Assembly: GCA_023405135.1 (NCBI GenBank)
Contig: JAEXYZ010000067.1
Location: forward strand, 57,108-121,107
Reading direction: 5' to 3'
Length of the DNA: 64,000 bases
Origin: Bacillota bacterium
GTDB taxonomy: Bacteria; Bacillota; Bacilli; Bacillales_A; Planococcaceae
In this document: positions 26,651 through 36,111 of the stretch, one piece after another
Position numbering within the stretch: the stretch's first letter is position 1
Layout of the letters: each line of letters opens with the position of its first letter
Program-made: the position numbers and the translations under genes
Notes under the pieces: model-generated
Databases searched by the model: none
What the model saw: only the letters and a program-made list of their open reading frames with translations
What the model was told of the DNA's origin: nothing

Positions 26651-27847
26651 CTAAATAAATATTCCGCCAAGAACACCGATAACAACTATAATCCAAGGGG
26701 ATAGTTTCCAATATGATAGTAAGCTGAATAAAATTATGGCAAAAACGAAATCAATTGGTTGTAAAATGGCAGATGTGAAAATTGGATTATAAAATGCAGC
26801 AATTAGAATCCCTACAACAGCAGCATTAACACTCATAAGGGCACCTTTCACTTTTCCATTGCGTCGCAAAATATCCCAAAAAGGAAGTGTACCGAATACA
26901 AGTAAAAACGCAGGTAAAAAGATAGCGATCGTAGCTACTAATCCACCAAACCAACCATTCATAACAGCACCGATATAAGCAGCAAAAGTAAATAGAGGGC
27001 CTGGTACTGCTTGTGTTGCTCCATAACCCGCCAAGAATACTTCTTCACTAATAAATCCTGATGGGACAAACTCTCTTTCAAGTAATGGCAAAACAACATG
27101 TCCGCCACCAAATACTAAAGAGCCAGAACGATAAAAACTATCAAACATCACAAGCAAGTTAGAAGAAGTGAACCCTCTTAAAATTGGTAAAGCAATTAAC
27201 AACCCGAAAAATAATAATAAACAAACTACACCTAATGTTTTTGAAATAGGGAATCGAACATTTGATGAGTTTTCTTCATTACTCTGTTTATAAAACAGAT
27301 ATCCTAAAACTGCAGATAATAAAATGATTCCAAATTGAGCATATGGTGTCTGCCAAAGTAACGTAATAGAAATCGCAAAAATCGCGATTGCTTTACGTTT
27401 TAGGTCTGGCATTAACTTTTGAGCCATACCTAATATTGCATGGGCTACAACTGCTACAGCGACAATTTTTAAACCATGAATCCATCCAGCATTAGTCACA
27501 TTTACATGTTGCACAATTAAAGCAAATAGAATGAGAGCAATAACTGAAGGTGTTGTAAACCCAATAAATGAAATAATTCCACCTAAAATACCACCGCGCA
27601 TGATCCCAATACCAATACCAACCTGGCTACTTGCTGGCCCAGGTAAAAACTGACACAACGCCACTAACTCAGCATAAGTTTTTTCTTCCATCCATTTTCT
27701 TCGACGAATATATTCCTCATAGAAATATCCTAAGTGAGCGATTGGACCACCAAAGGAAATGAAACCTAGCTTTGTCGAGACGAGCAATATTTCAAGTAAA
27801 ACTTTAAATGGAACTTTGTCATTTTTCCCTTTTAGTAAATGATTCAT
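26651..27847 (-). CDS. chrA: ChrA chromate transporter, two-domain
   Basis: Membrane exporter of chromate (CHR family). The 398 residues contain two homologous CHR halves: the first with FGGPIAHLGYF and QFLPGPASSQVGIGIG, the second with FGGGHVVLPLLEREFV and TQAVPGPLFTFAAYIG. ATG with TTGGAGAAC seven bases upstream. Long-chain CHR proteins like this act alone. The physiological substrate may be another oxyanion. Confidence 0.9.
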   Translation of the reverse strand: MNHLLKGKNDKVPFKVLLEILLVSTKLGFISFGGPIAHLGYFYEEYIRRRKWMEEKTYAELVALCQFLPGPASSQVGIGIGIMRGGILGGIISFIGFTTPSVIALILFALIVQHVNVTNAGWIHGLKIVAVAVVAHAILGMAQKLMPDLKRKAIAIFAISITLLWQTPYAQFGIILLSAVLGYLFYKQSNEENSSNVRFPISKTLGVVCLLLFFGLLIALPILRGFTSSNLLVMFDSFYRSGSLVFGGGHVVLPLLEREFVPSGFISEEVFLAGYGATQAVPGPLFTFAAYIGAVMNGWFGGLVATIAIFLPAFLLVFGTLPFWDILRRNGKVKGALMSVNAAVVGILIAAFYNPIFTSAILQPIDFVFAIILFSLLSYWKLSPWIIVVIGVLGGIFI

Positions 27848-28135
27848 GGATTTTGTTCTCCAATCAACAAAATAATTAACATAGATAATAGCAAATAATC
27901 ACTATATAAAACTTCAAATTTACAATAACTTTATAAAACTGTTCAATTTTTAATACTACTATAAGTAAATCCATCGCTATCCATATAACAAAATTATAAT
28001 ATTCTAACAATTCTTTGTTGTGAGAAAATAACTATTTTTTCGCTAATATTCGTCAAAATGTCTAATAATTCATTGACCAACACACACTATTCATAGTAGT
28101 ATTTTTTCATAATCAAAATAGAATAGGTGTTGAAT
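27848..28135. other. Divergent AT-rich promoter region, chrA and permease
   Basis: 288 nt without an ORF between divergent genes. It must hold both promoters, but I see no confident -35/-10 pair or operator. Confidence 0.4.
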
Positions 28136-29521
28136 TTGTCGAATCTTTTTAGAAAAAAACGTATAGATGACTTATTAAATCCTAAGGGTGTTCACCTAAA
28201 TCAAACATTAGGTGCTTTTGATTTAATTTTACTTGGTGTTGGTGCAATTGTTGGTACTGGTATTTTTATTCTTCCTGGTACAGTAGCAGCCGGTCATTCT
28301 GGTCCTGCTATTATCTTTTCATTCTTAATTGCTGCACTTGTTTGCGCGCTTGCAGGAATGTGTTATTCAGAGTTTTCTTCATCTGTTCCTGTAACTGGTA
28401 GTGCCTATACATATGGCTATATTGTATTTGGAGAAATTATAGCTTGGTTTGTTGGTTGGGCTTTAGTATTAGAATATGGCCTTGCAGCAGCGTCTGTTGC
28501 TACTGGTTGGTCTTCTTATTTAATTTCATTATTAGAAGGTTTTAATATTACGATTCCAACTGCATTGTCTGGTCCTTTTAACCCAGCAGAAGGAACATAT
28601 ATTAATTTACCTGCCATCTTAATTATCATGCTTATTTCCTTTTTATTATCTTTTGGTATTCAAGAATCAGCCAAAATAAATAAAATTATGGTTTTTGTAA
28701 AAGTTGGCGTAATTTTATTATTTATTGCTGTAGGCGTATTTTATGTAAAACCTGAAAATTGGCAACCATTTATGCCCTTTGGTATGCATGGTGTCATAAG
28801 TGGGGCAGCACTTGTTTTCTTTGCTTATCTTGGTTTTGATGCAGTATCATCAGCAGCTGAAGAAGTTAAAAATCCTCAGCGAAATTTACCAATTGGAATT
28901 ATTGGGTCATTATTAGTTTGTTCTTTACTTTATATTTCTGTATCTCTTGTAATGACAGGAATTGCACCCTATACACAGTTAAATGTAAGTAACCCTGTCA
29001 GCTATGTATTACAGCTTGTACAACAAGATTGGATCGCAGGAATTATTTCATTAGGTGCTGTAACAGGAATGATGACTGTAATTTTGGTTATGATTTATGG
29101 AGGGTCACGCTTACTCTTTGCCCTTGGACGTGATGGCTTACTTCCGAAAATAATGACAAAGTTAAATCCAAAATATCAAACTCCTACTACTAATACATGG
29201 ATTTTTGCATTTGCAGTTTCTTTTTGTGCTGGTTTTATTCCTTTAGATAGACTTGCAGAGTTAGTAAATATGGGGACATTAATTGCCTTTACAATCGTTT
29301 CTCTAGGAGTGCTTTTCTTAAGAAAAAATAAAAGTATCCCAGCAGGCGGCTTTAAAGTACCATTTTTCCCAGTATTACCAATCCTTTCGTTTATTGCATG
29401 CTTGTTTTTAATTAGCCAGTTATCTAGCCATACTTGGATTGCATGCGGTATTTGGTTCCTAGTAGGTTTTGTAGTTTACTTTATTTATGGTAAAAATCAT
29501 AGTACTTTAAATAAAGAATAA
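28136..29521 (+). CDS. APC-family amino-acid permease (YfnA-like)
   Basis: Twelve-TM amino-acid importer or exchanger of the cationic amino-acid transporter type, 461 residues. N-terminal LGAFDLILLGVGAIVGTGIF contains the APC substrate-binding GxG motif; GLGFDAVSSAAEEVKNPQRN-like FAYLGFDAVSSAAEEVKNP and GGSRLLFALGRDGLLP are conserved. TTG at 28136 is chosen with AGGTG six bases upstream; the GTG at 28127 overlaps the SD. The substrate is not evident. Confidence 0.87.
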   Translation: MSNLFRKKRIDDLLNPKGVHLNQTLGAFDLILLGVGAIVGTGIFILPGTVAAGHSGPAIIFSFLIAALVCALAGMCYSEFSSSVPVTGSAYTYGYIVFGEIIAWFVGWALVLEYGLAAASVATGWSSYLISLLEGFNITIPTALSGPFNPAEGTYINLPAILIIMLISFLLSFGIQESAKINKIMVFVKVGVILLFIAVGVFYVKPENWQPFMPFGMHGVISGAALVFFAYLGFDAVSSAAEEVKNPQRNLPIGIIGSLLVCSLLYISVSLVMTGIAPYTQLNVSNPVSYVLQLVQQDWIAGIISLGAVTGMMTVILVMIYGGSRLLFALGRDGLLPKIMTKLNPKYQTPTTNTWIFAFAVSFCAGFIPLDRLAELVNMGTLIAFTIVSLGVLFLRKNKSIPAGGFKVPFFPVLPILSFIACLFLISQLSSHTWIACGIWFLVGFVVYFIYGKNHSTLNKE

Positions 29522-29578
29522 GAAAAGCTAGCTCGAGGGATGCTCACACTAATACAGTCACCATCCTCGTCGCAACAG

Positions 29579-29612
29579 GTCGTCCAACATTTCGGACGGC
29601 CTTTTCTATTTT
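29579..29612 (+). terminator. Terminator of amino-acid permease gene
   Basis: GGTCGTCC (29579-29586) pairs with GGACGGCC (29594-29601) with one wobble, then TTTTCTATTTTT. Confidence 0.85.
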
Positions 29613-29649
29613 TCACAAAAATTCCCTCCTTTTGAATGGCTTAAGTTTA

Positions 29650-29692
29650 CACATATTAAAATCAATCAAATTGTTAATTTTCTTAATATGTG
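29650..29692 (+). promoter_or_regulatory. 10-bp inverted repeat upstream of SwrC-like gene
   Basis: Perfect arms CACATATTAA (29650-29659) and TTAATATGTG (29683-29692) separated by 23 nt, ending 21 nt before the start codon. They could be paired operator half-sites or a leader hairpin. A weak TTGAAT-N16-TATTAA promoter overlaps the left arm. Confidence 0.4.
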
Positions 29693-29713
29693 ATATAGAA
29701 GGGCGGGGAAAAA

Positions 29714-32700
29714 GTGAGAAGCTTAGTCAATTTTGTATTGAAAAATAAACTGGCCGTTTGGTTACTTACCATTATCGTTACAGTCTCAGGTATTTATTCA
29801 GGAACTCGAATGAATATGGAATCGATCCCTGATATTTCAATTCCATATTTAATCGTAATGGATGTATATCCAGGTGCTACTCCTGAACAAGTAATGGAAG
29901 AAATCTCAATACCTATAGAAAAGGCAACTGAAGGTCTTGAGGATATAGCTGCTATTTATTCAACTTCATCCTCTAACGTATCGCAAATTCAAATTGAGTA
30001 TGAATATGGTGTCGATATGGATGAAAAGAAACGGCAGTTAAAGGCAGCACTTGATAATGTCACTTTGCCAGAGGATGCCCAAGAACCTTCGATTATGGCA
30101 ATTAGCATGAATATGATGCCAATCATTGCACTGTCCATAAGTAGTAATAAAGAGGATATCGTTGAATTAACTTCAATGGTTGAAGATAACCTGTTACCTA
30201 AAATTGAAAAAATCGAAGGTGTGGCATCTGCCACTATTACTGGGCAACACATTGACGAAGTAGAATTTATTTTTAATGAAGAAAGAATGGCCGCACTTGG
30301 TTTAACTGAAGACTCCGTAAAACAAATTGTACAAGCAAATGATATGGCTTTATCATTAGGACTTTACGAATTTGAAGAAGGTGAAGAAGCTGTAGCTATT
30401 GACGGAAAAATAAAAACAGTAGAAGAGTTAAAAGATTTATTAATCCCTGTTACACCTACTGCAGAAAATCCAACTCCCTTTGTAAGACTTGGTGATATCG
30501 CAACAATTGAAACAGTTGGTAAAGTTGAATCTGTTTCACGTACAAATGGTAAAGATGCAATTGCCATCCAAATAGTAAAAGGACAACAAGCAAACACTGT
30601 TAAAGTTGTTAATGCTGTTAAAGATTTAATCAAAGAAGAAGAGTCTACGATAGATGGACTAAATATTGATGTAACCTTAGACCAAGGAAAACCTATTGAA
30701 GAATCCGTATTTTCGATGTTAGAAAAAGCAATATTTGGTGGATTTATTGCCATTTTAATCATTTTATTGTTTTTACGTGACTTTAAATCTACCGTTATTT
30801 CTATTATTTCAATTCCAGTTTCAATATTTATCGCCCTACTTTTATTAAATTGGATGGGTATTACGTTAAATATTATGACTTTAGGTGCCGTCACTATCGC
30901 TATTGGACGAGTAATCGATGACTCAATCGTTGTCGTTGAAAATATATACCGTCGTATGCATTTAAAAGAGGAAAAATTGCGTGGACGAGCGTTAATTAGA
31001 GAATCCACAATCGAAATGTTTAAACCAATATTATCTTCTACTTTAGTAACTGTAGCCGTTTTTGCACCGCTTATTTTTGTAGGAGGTATGGTTGGAGAAT
31101 TGTTTATGCCGTTTGCTTTAACAATTGCATTCTCTTTAGGTGCATCATTACTCGTTGCAATTACAGTTGTACCAGCACTTTCTCATTTTTTATTTCGTAA
31201 AAAGCTTTATGGCGAGCAATCTGAAAGTAAACATAAGGAAGTTGGAAAGCTTGCTTTGTGGTATAAAGGAATTTTAGCCAAAGTTTTGAATCATAAAATA
31301 ATTACATCTTTGATTGCAATTATTTTACTAGTCGGTTCGTTAGTTCTTACGCCTTTAATTGGCTTTAGCTTCATAGGCTCTTCAGAAGAAAAGGTAATGT
31401 ATTTAACCTATACTCCAGCAGCCGACGAGCTTGAGGAAGAAACACTTTCTAATGTAGAGGAAGTAGAGCGTCAATTAATGAAGCGTGAAGATATTGATAT
31501 TGTTCAATTATCAATTACTGATTCAACTAATACTGACCCATCTGCAATGATGATGGGTGGCGCTGCCGGTGGTGCATTAATGTATCTTATATTTGATGAA
31601 GATATGGAAAACTTCCCCAAAGCGAGAGAAGAAATTGAAGACTATGTGTTCAACATTGGTCAATCTGGTGAATGGACATCACAAAACTTTACTGCTACTT
31701 CTATGGCGACGAATGAAATTAGCTATACTCTTTATAGTGAGGACTTAGATAATTTAATGACAGCTGTTGATCAAGTTGAAACTGCTTTAATGGATGTAAA
31801 AAACTTAGAGGATATAACAAGTGATGCGGAAGATCCGTATGTAGAAAATACTTTTATTATAGATCAAGAGCACATACTACAATATGGCTTAACTACTGCT
31901 CAAATCGTTATGGCTCTATCTAATTCAAATTCAAAAGATGTTTTAACAACTGTTAGAAATAACGGCAATGATCTTGAGGTTATAATTCAACGTGAGGCAA
32001 AAACTGAACCTAAATCATTAGATGAGCTGCTTAAGACTGAAATTGACACTGCTATTGGGACAACAATGCCTTTATCAGAACTAGTTACTGTTGAAAAAGG
32101 AACAACGTTAAACACATTAAGTCGTTCAAAAGGTGAATATTACGCAACTGTTTCAGGAACTGTCATTGGTGATGACGTTTCTGTCGCTTCCGCAGAGGCA
32201 GATGATAAAATAAATGCTCTTGAATTGCCAGAAGGTGTTACAACAGGAGTGGCCGGTGTTGCAGCGGATATTTCTGAAACATTTACTCAGCTTGGTGTTG
32301 CAATGGTTGCTGCAATTGGTATTGTTTACTTCATTTTAGTCGTTACTTTCGGCGAAGGTTTAGCACCATTTGCTATTCTATTCTCCTTACCATTTACAGT
32401 AATCGGTGCTTTTGTTGGACTATATGTAACAGACTTAACCATTTCAGTATCTGTTATGATGGGACTTCTAATGTTAATCGGTATCGTCGTTACAAACGCC
32501 ATCGTACTCGTAGACCGAATTATCCATATGGAGCATGATGGATTACCGATTCGTGAGGCCATTCTCGAAGCAGGTGCTACACGTCTACGTCCAATCCTAA
32601 TGACGGCAATTGCAACTATTGGAGCCATGTTACCTATGGCGCTTGGAATCGGCGGTGGCGGAGGTCTTATCTCAACTGATTTAGCCGTTACGGTTATCGG

Positions 32701-32806
32701 TGGTCTTCTTAGCTCAACATTATTAACATTAGTTATCGTACCAATTATTTATGAACTTCTATCCAAAATGTTAAAGAAAAATCGTAAAGATATTGAAGAA
32801 AATTAA
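29714..32806 (+). CDS. swrC: SwrC-like RND-family exporter
   Basis: Proton-driven RND (AcrB-type) exporter of 1030 residues. In B. subtilis SwrC provides surfactin self-resistance and helps swarming. TM1 lies at about 12-30 (LAVWLLTIIVTVSGIY), followed by the large extracellular loop starting with PDISIPYLIV and PGATPEQVMEEI. The TM2-6 block contains GRVIDDSIVVVENIYRR, with the proton-relay acidic residues in TM4. The second half repeats this architecture (GIVVTNAIVLVDRI). The start is GTG. No adaptor gene is adjacent, as for other SwrC genes. Confidence 0.88.
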   Translation: MRSLVNFVLKNKLAVWLLTIIVTVSGIYSGTRMNMESIPDISIPYLIVMDVYPGATPEQVMEEISIPIEKATEGLEDIAAIYSTSSSNVSQIQIEYEYGVDMDEKKRQLKAALDNVTLPEDAQEPSIMAISMNMMPIIALSISSNKEDIVELTSMVEDNLLPKIEKIEGVASATITGQHIDEVEFIFNEERMAALGLTEDSVKQIVQANDMALSLGLYEFEEGEEAVAIDGKIKTVEELKDLLIPVTPTAENPTPFVRLGDIATIETVGKVESVSRTNGKDAIAIQIVKGQQANTVKVVNAVKDLIKEEESTIDGLNIDVTLDQGKPIEESVFSMLEKAIFGGFIAILIILLFLRDFKSTVISIISIPVSIFIALLLLNWMGITLNIMTLGAVTIAIGRVIDDSIVVVENIYRRMHLKEEKLRGRALIRESTIEMFKPILSSTLVTVAVFAPLIFVGGMVGELFMPFALTIAFSLGASLLVAITVVPALSHFLFRKKLYGEQSESKHKEVGKLALWYKGILAKVLNHKIITSLIAIILLVGSLVLTPLIGFSFIGSSEEKVMYLTYTPAADELEEETLSNVEEVERQLMKREDIDIVQLSITDSTNTDPSAMMMGGAAGGALMYLIFDEDMENFPKAREEIEDYVFNIGQSGEWTSQNFTATSMATNEISYTLYSEDLDNLMTAVDQVETALMDVKNLEDITSDAEDPYVENTFIIDQEHILQYGLTTAQIVMALSNSNSKDVLTTVRNNGNDLEVIIQREAKTEPKSLDELLKTEIDTAIGTTMPLSELVTVEKGTTLNTLSRSKGEYYATVSGTVIGDDVSVASAEADDKINALELPEGVTTGVAGVAADISETFTQLGVAMVAAIGIVYFILVVTFGEGLAPFAILFSLPFTVIGAFVGLYVTDLTISVSVMMGLLMLIGIVVTNAIVLVDRIIHMEHDGLPIREAILEAGATRLRPILMTAIATIGAMLPMALGIGGGGGLISTDLAVTVIGGLLSSTLLTLVIVPIIYELLSKMLKKNRKDIEEN

Positions 32807-32819
32807 CTTCTAATATACA

Positions 32820-32855
32820 AGGGTGTCTGAGACTTCAGGCACTCTTTTTTATTTA
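32820..32855 (+). terminator. Terminator of SwrC-like gene
   Basis: GTGTCTGA pairs with TCAGGCAC (one wobble) around GACT, followed by a long T-run. Confidence 0.88.
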
Positions 32856-33125
32856 GTCAATAAGTAAAAAAGTTTTATGAAAACAGATACACTTATTCAG
32901 AATTCTACTCGAAAATTCCTAATAAAAAAATGATATTTAAAAATAAATTGTATTAAAAAATGAACTCCGGCTACACTTCACCATTCCCTTTCACCTTATT
33001 ACTTTAAATAAGATAGCGACAATATACCTATAAATAGCCATTATTGACATTTTTCGTCATAAATATACAATTGAAATAGAATTATATAACAAAAAACTAT
33101 TAACATTTAAAAAGGAGATGATATT
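32856..33125. other. AT-rich upstream region of the coiled-coil operon
   Basis: No ORF with an SD. It is very AT-rich apart from a short GC-richer patch near 32965-32995. It presumably holds the promoter for 33126, but I see no confident box pair. Confidence 0.4.
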
Positions 33126-33860
33126 TTGGCTAGTGACAAAAAGAAAGGAATATCTTGGTTTAACAATGTGTTATCTCAACCAAATGTACTTCAAGAAAGC
33201 AAAGACTTACCTCAGCTAACAGAAGGAAATTTTGAAGTAATAGAGCATTCCATCAATGATATTGAAATTGAAGAGAAAAACCAAAGCAAAGATATATTCC
33301 CAAAAGATGATCAAGACAAAATTGCATTAGATGTCATCGTTTCTATCGAAAATATATTAAAAGACCGTCAATTGCTTTCTTTTAAAAAGGAAGGCCTTGA
33401 AGAGCAATTACAATCAGCAAATGAAACGATCAATCGCTTGAAACAAGATTTGATTAAAAAAGAGCAGATGATACAAGAAAAAAGTAAAGAAAGTCGTGAG
33501 CTCGAATCAAAATTAACAAACAAGCAAATGAACTATGACCAACTACTTGAAGACTATAAAGAATATCAGCTTACATCTAAAATGGAATATGAAAAATTAA
33601 CAAACCAGCTTGAAACATCCACAATAAAATATGCAAAATTAAATGAAGAGTTTACAAACGCTCAATATCAAAGCATGTTAAAAATCAACTCTCTGGAAGA
33701 TACAATTCGAAACTTAGAAATTGAAAACAAAAAATATGCTGAACAGTATGAAAAAATAGCAGATGAAAAGAAAAAATTAATGCAAACCATCAATGATTTT
33801 ACAGAAAAAATGTCATTCTCTTTTTCCACAAAAATCCCTTCAGAAGATAAATCTGAATAG
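33126..33860 (+). CDS. Coiled-coil protein, unknown
   Basis: Acidic/basic soluble protein of 244 residues with no signal or TM. Residues about 70-232 are a nearly continuous coiled coil (LEEQLQSANETINRLKQDL, TNQLETSTIKYAKLNEEF). The N-terminal 65 residues are low-complexity with a possible motif KKGISWFNNVLS. The start is TTG with AAGGAGATG upstream. It is followed after 32 nt by a membrane-tethered deacetylase, so it is probably an operon; it may organise or scaffold that enzyme. I do not recognise a family. Confidence 0.7.
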   Translation: MASDKKKGISWFNNVLSQPNVLQESKDLPQLTEGNFEVIEHSINDIEIEEKNQSKDIFPKDDQDKIALDVIVSIENILKDRQLLSFKKEGLEEQLQSANETINRLKQDLIKKEQMIQEKSKESRELESKLTNKQMNYDQLLEDYKEYQLTSKMEYEKLTNQLETSTIKYAKLNEEFTNAQYQSMLKINSLEDTIRNLEIENKKYAEQYEKIADEKKKLMQTINDFTEKMSFSFSTKIPSEDKSE

Positions 33861-33892
33861 TCTGATAACCAAATTGATAGAGAGGGGTCATT

Positions 33893-35146
33893 ATGTCTTT
33901 TTATTCCGGGAAAACTCTTGAACTAATTGATATTATAAATAAAAACGAAAAGTCGTTATTAAAAATAAAACTATTTTTTGAGGAAGAGCTAGAGTTATTT
34001 TGGGAAATCGATCATGAAACAGCCGAAAACATAAAGTCTATTGTTGAATTTGATAACCTACATAAATATCGATTATCCTTACATACTACTTTCGATAAAA
34101 ATATAAATCAATTCAAAAGTTCACTTACTCGAACATACTTAGAAGAGAGTAATCGAATTTCTTTTACCTGTTCAATAGAATTTCATAGCAATATAGAATC
34201 TATTAAATCAATTCAAAGTATTGTTGATTTGAAGAATCTACCTTTTATCAAATTTAATGAAGCGATCACTGAAGCTTCAAACTTAGAAATTGAGCCTTCT
34301 ATTTTATTGAAAAAGCAATTTCATTTAAATAAAGCTATTCCACAATTTAAACAAGTAGGTATAGTAATGATTTGCATTTTAATCGTAATGGGTGCTGGAT
34401 TTTCTTTCACTTTTAAAAATACAACTATAGAGAATCCAACTATAGCAAAAGCCAAGGTTAACTCGACGGAATTAGTTTCAGTAACGTTAGATAATAAAAA
34501 GACGGTGACGCCTCTTACTATTTCACCAAAGAACGATGAGACAATGATTCAACCAAAATTGCCGTTTGTAGAAACGAATAATTCAATAACTTATGATGTC
34601 CCTATAGGAAACGTTGCGCTGACATTTGATGATGGTCCATCGAAGTATACAAAGGAAATTATTGATACGTTACGGAAATATGAAGTTGGAGGTACTTTTT
34701 TCTTTATTGGAAATAATGTAAAAAAGTATCCAGACTACGTTCAATATGTGCATTCCAACGGTTATTCAATTGGTAGTCACTCCCAAACACACGTCCAATT
34801 ATCTTCTATCTCTTATGAAAAGCAGCAAGATGAAATATCACTTTCTTCAAAAGCAATAGCAGATATTACAAATGAAGACGTTATTCTTTTTAGACCTCCA
34901 TATGGGGCATTTGATGAACATACCGAAAAAATAATGCAAGAGTATAAGCAAAAAATGATTATTTGGAATAACGATCCGAAAGATTGGAAATTCCGCAGTG
35001 CAGATCATATTTTCAAACACATTCAAGAGTCCAATTCATCTGGTGCAATTATTATTTTGCATGAAAATGAAGCTACTTTGAAGGCATTGCCAAGAATCAT
35101 TGAATATTTAAAGCAACAAGAATTACAAATTGTTAGTTTAAAATAA
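33893..35146 (+). CDS. Membrane-anchored polysaccharide deacetylase with cytosolic domain
   Basis: Single-TM type II membrane protein of 417 residues. The N-terminal 150 residues are cytosolic and unrecognised, TM is at about 156-176 (VGIVMICILIVMGAGFSF), then a linker and an extracellular NodB domain (about 235-415). All five motifs are present: LTFDDGPSKYT, GSHSQTHVQLS, FRPPYGAFDE, WNNDPKDW and IIILHEN. An active metal-dependent deacetylase of peptidoglycan or another N-acetylglucosamine polymer is expected. The large cytosolic part is unusual for PdaA/PdaC-type enzymes. ATG with GAGGGG upstream. Confidence 0.82.
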   Translation: MSFYSGKTLELIDIINKNEKSLLKIKLFFEEELELFWEIDHETAENIKSIVEFDNLHKYRLSLHTTFDKNINQFKSSLTRTYLEESNRISFTCSIEFHSNIESIKSIQSIVDLKNLPFIKFNEAITEASNLEIEPSILLKKQFHLNKAIPQFKQVGIVMICILIVMGAGFSFTFKNTTIENPTIAKAKVNSTELVSVTLDNKKTVTPLTISPKNDETMIQPKLPFVETNNSITYDVPIGNVALTFDDGPSKYTKEIIDTLRKYEVGGTFFFIGNNVKKYPDYVQYVHSNGYSIGSHSQTHVQLSSISYEKQQDEISLSSKAIADITNEDVILFRPPYGAFDEHTEKIMQEYKQKMIIWNNDPKDWKFRSADHIFKHIQESNSSGAIIILHENEATLKALPRIIEYLKQQELQIVSLK

Positions 35147-35176
35147 AAAGTCGAGAACTATAGTTCCCGACTTTTT
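35146..35176. terminator. Bidirectional terminator between deacetylase and CAP genes
   Basis: Stem AAAAGTCGAGAACTA with TAGTTCCCGACTTTT (one mismatch), flanked by T-runs on both strands, between convergent genes. Confidence 0.9.
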
Positions 35177-35177
35177 A

Positions 35178-35786
35178 TTATTTCTGAATAAACATTTGTG
35201 TCCAATAATGACCATCTGCAACATATCCTACACCAATATGTGTATAGTTTTTATTTAAAATATTTGCTCTATGACCTGCACTATTCATCCACGCATCAAC
35301 TACTTGGGCTGCCGTTCTTTGCCCTTTTGCAATGTTTTCCCCAGCTGATTTATAAGTAATACCGTAATTTTTCATCATTGTAAATGGTGTGCCATACGTT
35401 GGGCTTGTATGATCAAAGTATCCTTTGTCATGCATATCTTGAGATTTATGTTCTGCAACTCTTGCAAGCTCCCAATCACTTTTTAATGCTGGTAAACCTG
35501 CTTTTGCTCTCTCAACATTTACTAATCGAACAACTTCTTGTTCAACTGCTTGTCCCTCTTGTTCCGGAACATTAATTTTTTGTCCAGGGTAGATTAAATT
35601 TGGGTTTGATAATTGTGGATTTGAATTAATTAATTCTTGAACCCCAGTTTGAGTTTTTACTGCAATTTTCCAAAGGGAATCACCTGAAACTACTGTATAT
35701 GAATTAGCCGCTAAAGCAGTTGCTGGTATTAATAAAGATGCACCCATAACTGAAGCAATAACACCTTTTTTCAATTTGTTAAACAT
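35178..35786 (-). CDS. Secreted LysM-CAP protein (YkwD-like)
   Basis: Exported protein of 202 residues. Signal peptide with AxA site (PATALAAN, about 1-27), one LysM peptidoglycan-binding domain (29-73, YTVVSGDSLWKIA), then a CAP/SCP domain (85-200) with HTSPTYGTPFTMM, GENIAKG and AGHRANILN, matching B. subtilis YkwD. The molecular role of the domain in Bacilli is unclear. ATG with GGGAGG nine bases upstream. Confidence 0.87.
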   Translation of the reverse strand: MFNKLKKGVIASVMGASLLIPATALAANSYTVVSGDSLWKIAVKTQTGVQELINSNPQLSNPNLIYPGQKINVPEQEGQAVEQEVVRLVNVERAKAGLPALKSDWELARVAEHKSQDMHDKGYFDHTSPTYGTPFTMMKNYGITYKSAGENIAKGQRTAAQVVDAWMNSAGHRANILNKNYTHIGVGYVADGHYWTQMFIQK

Positions 35787-36111
35787 CTAATCAATCCTCC
35801 CTGTTTGATATGCTTCCATCATAAATAGTTTCATAGAGAAATTCACCGCTTAATTTTTGGTAGTATTATTGCAAATTTGTAACAAACAGCTAGGTTAAAC
35901 CTAAGATTCCTATTATATTAAAGTTTTATATTCTTTTATTTTGTTAAAATCGAAATAAAATTGTAATAGGTAAATTTTTCGTTTGGAAGCTTACAACCAT
36001 TTAACAAATCCAGATGGAATTTTTTCCGGAAATATGGATTTTTTCAGTAAAGAAAGTTCTTACTTAAGGACATTCTTTAGAAGATTGTATATAGTAAAAA
36101 TAGGTGATGAG
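35787..36111. other. Intergenic region between CAP gene and pgeF
   Basis: 325 nt between divergent genes, AT-rich. A forward frame is open from 35983 into pgeF, but it lacks an SD at its own start and is not family-like. No clear promoter pair is visible. Confidence 0.4.

Noticed and set aside
30364..31008. 214-residue reverse ORF
   Set aside because: Complement of the SwrC-like gene; no SD and composition of an antisense shadow.
35983..36111. N-terminal extension of PgeF
   Set aside because: The extension lacks an SD at its start and is not family-like, whereas ATG 36112 has a good SD.
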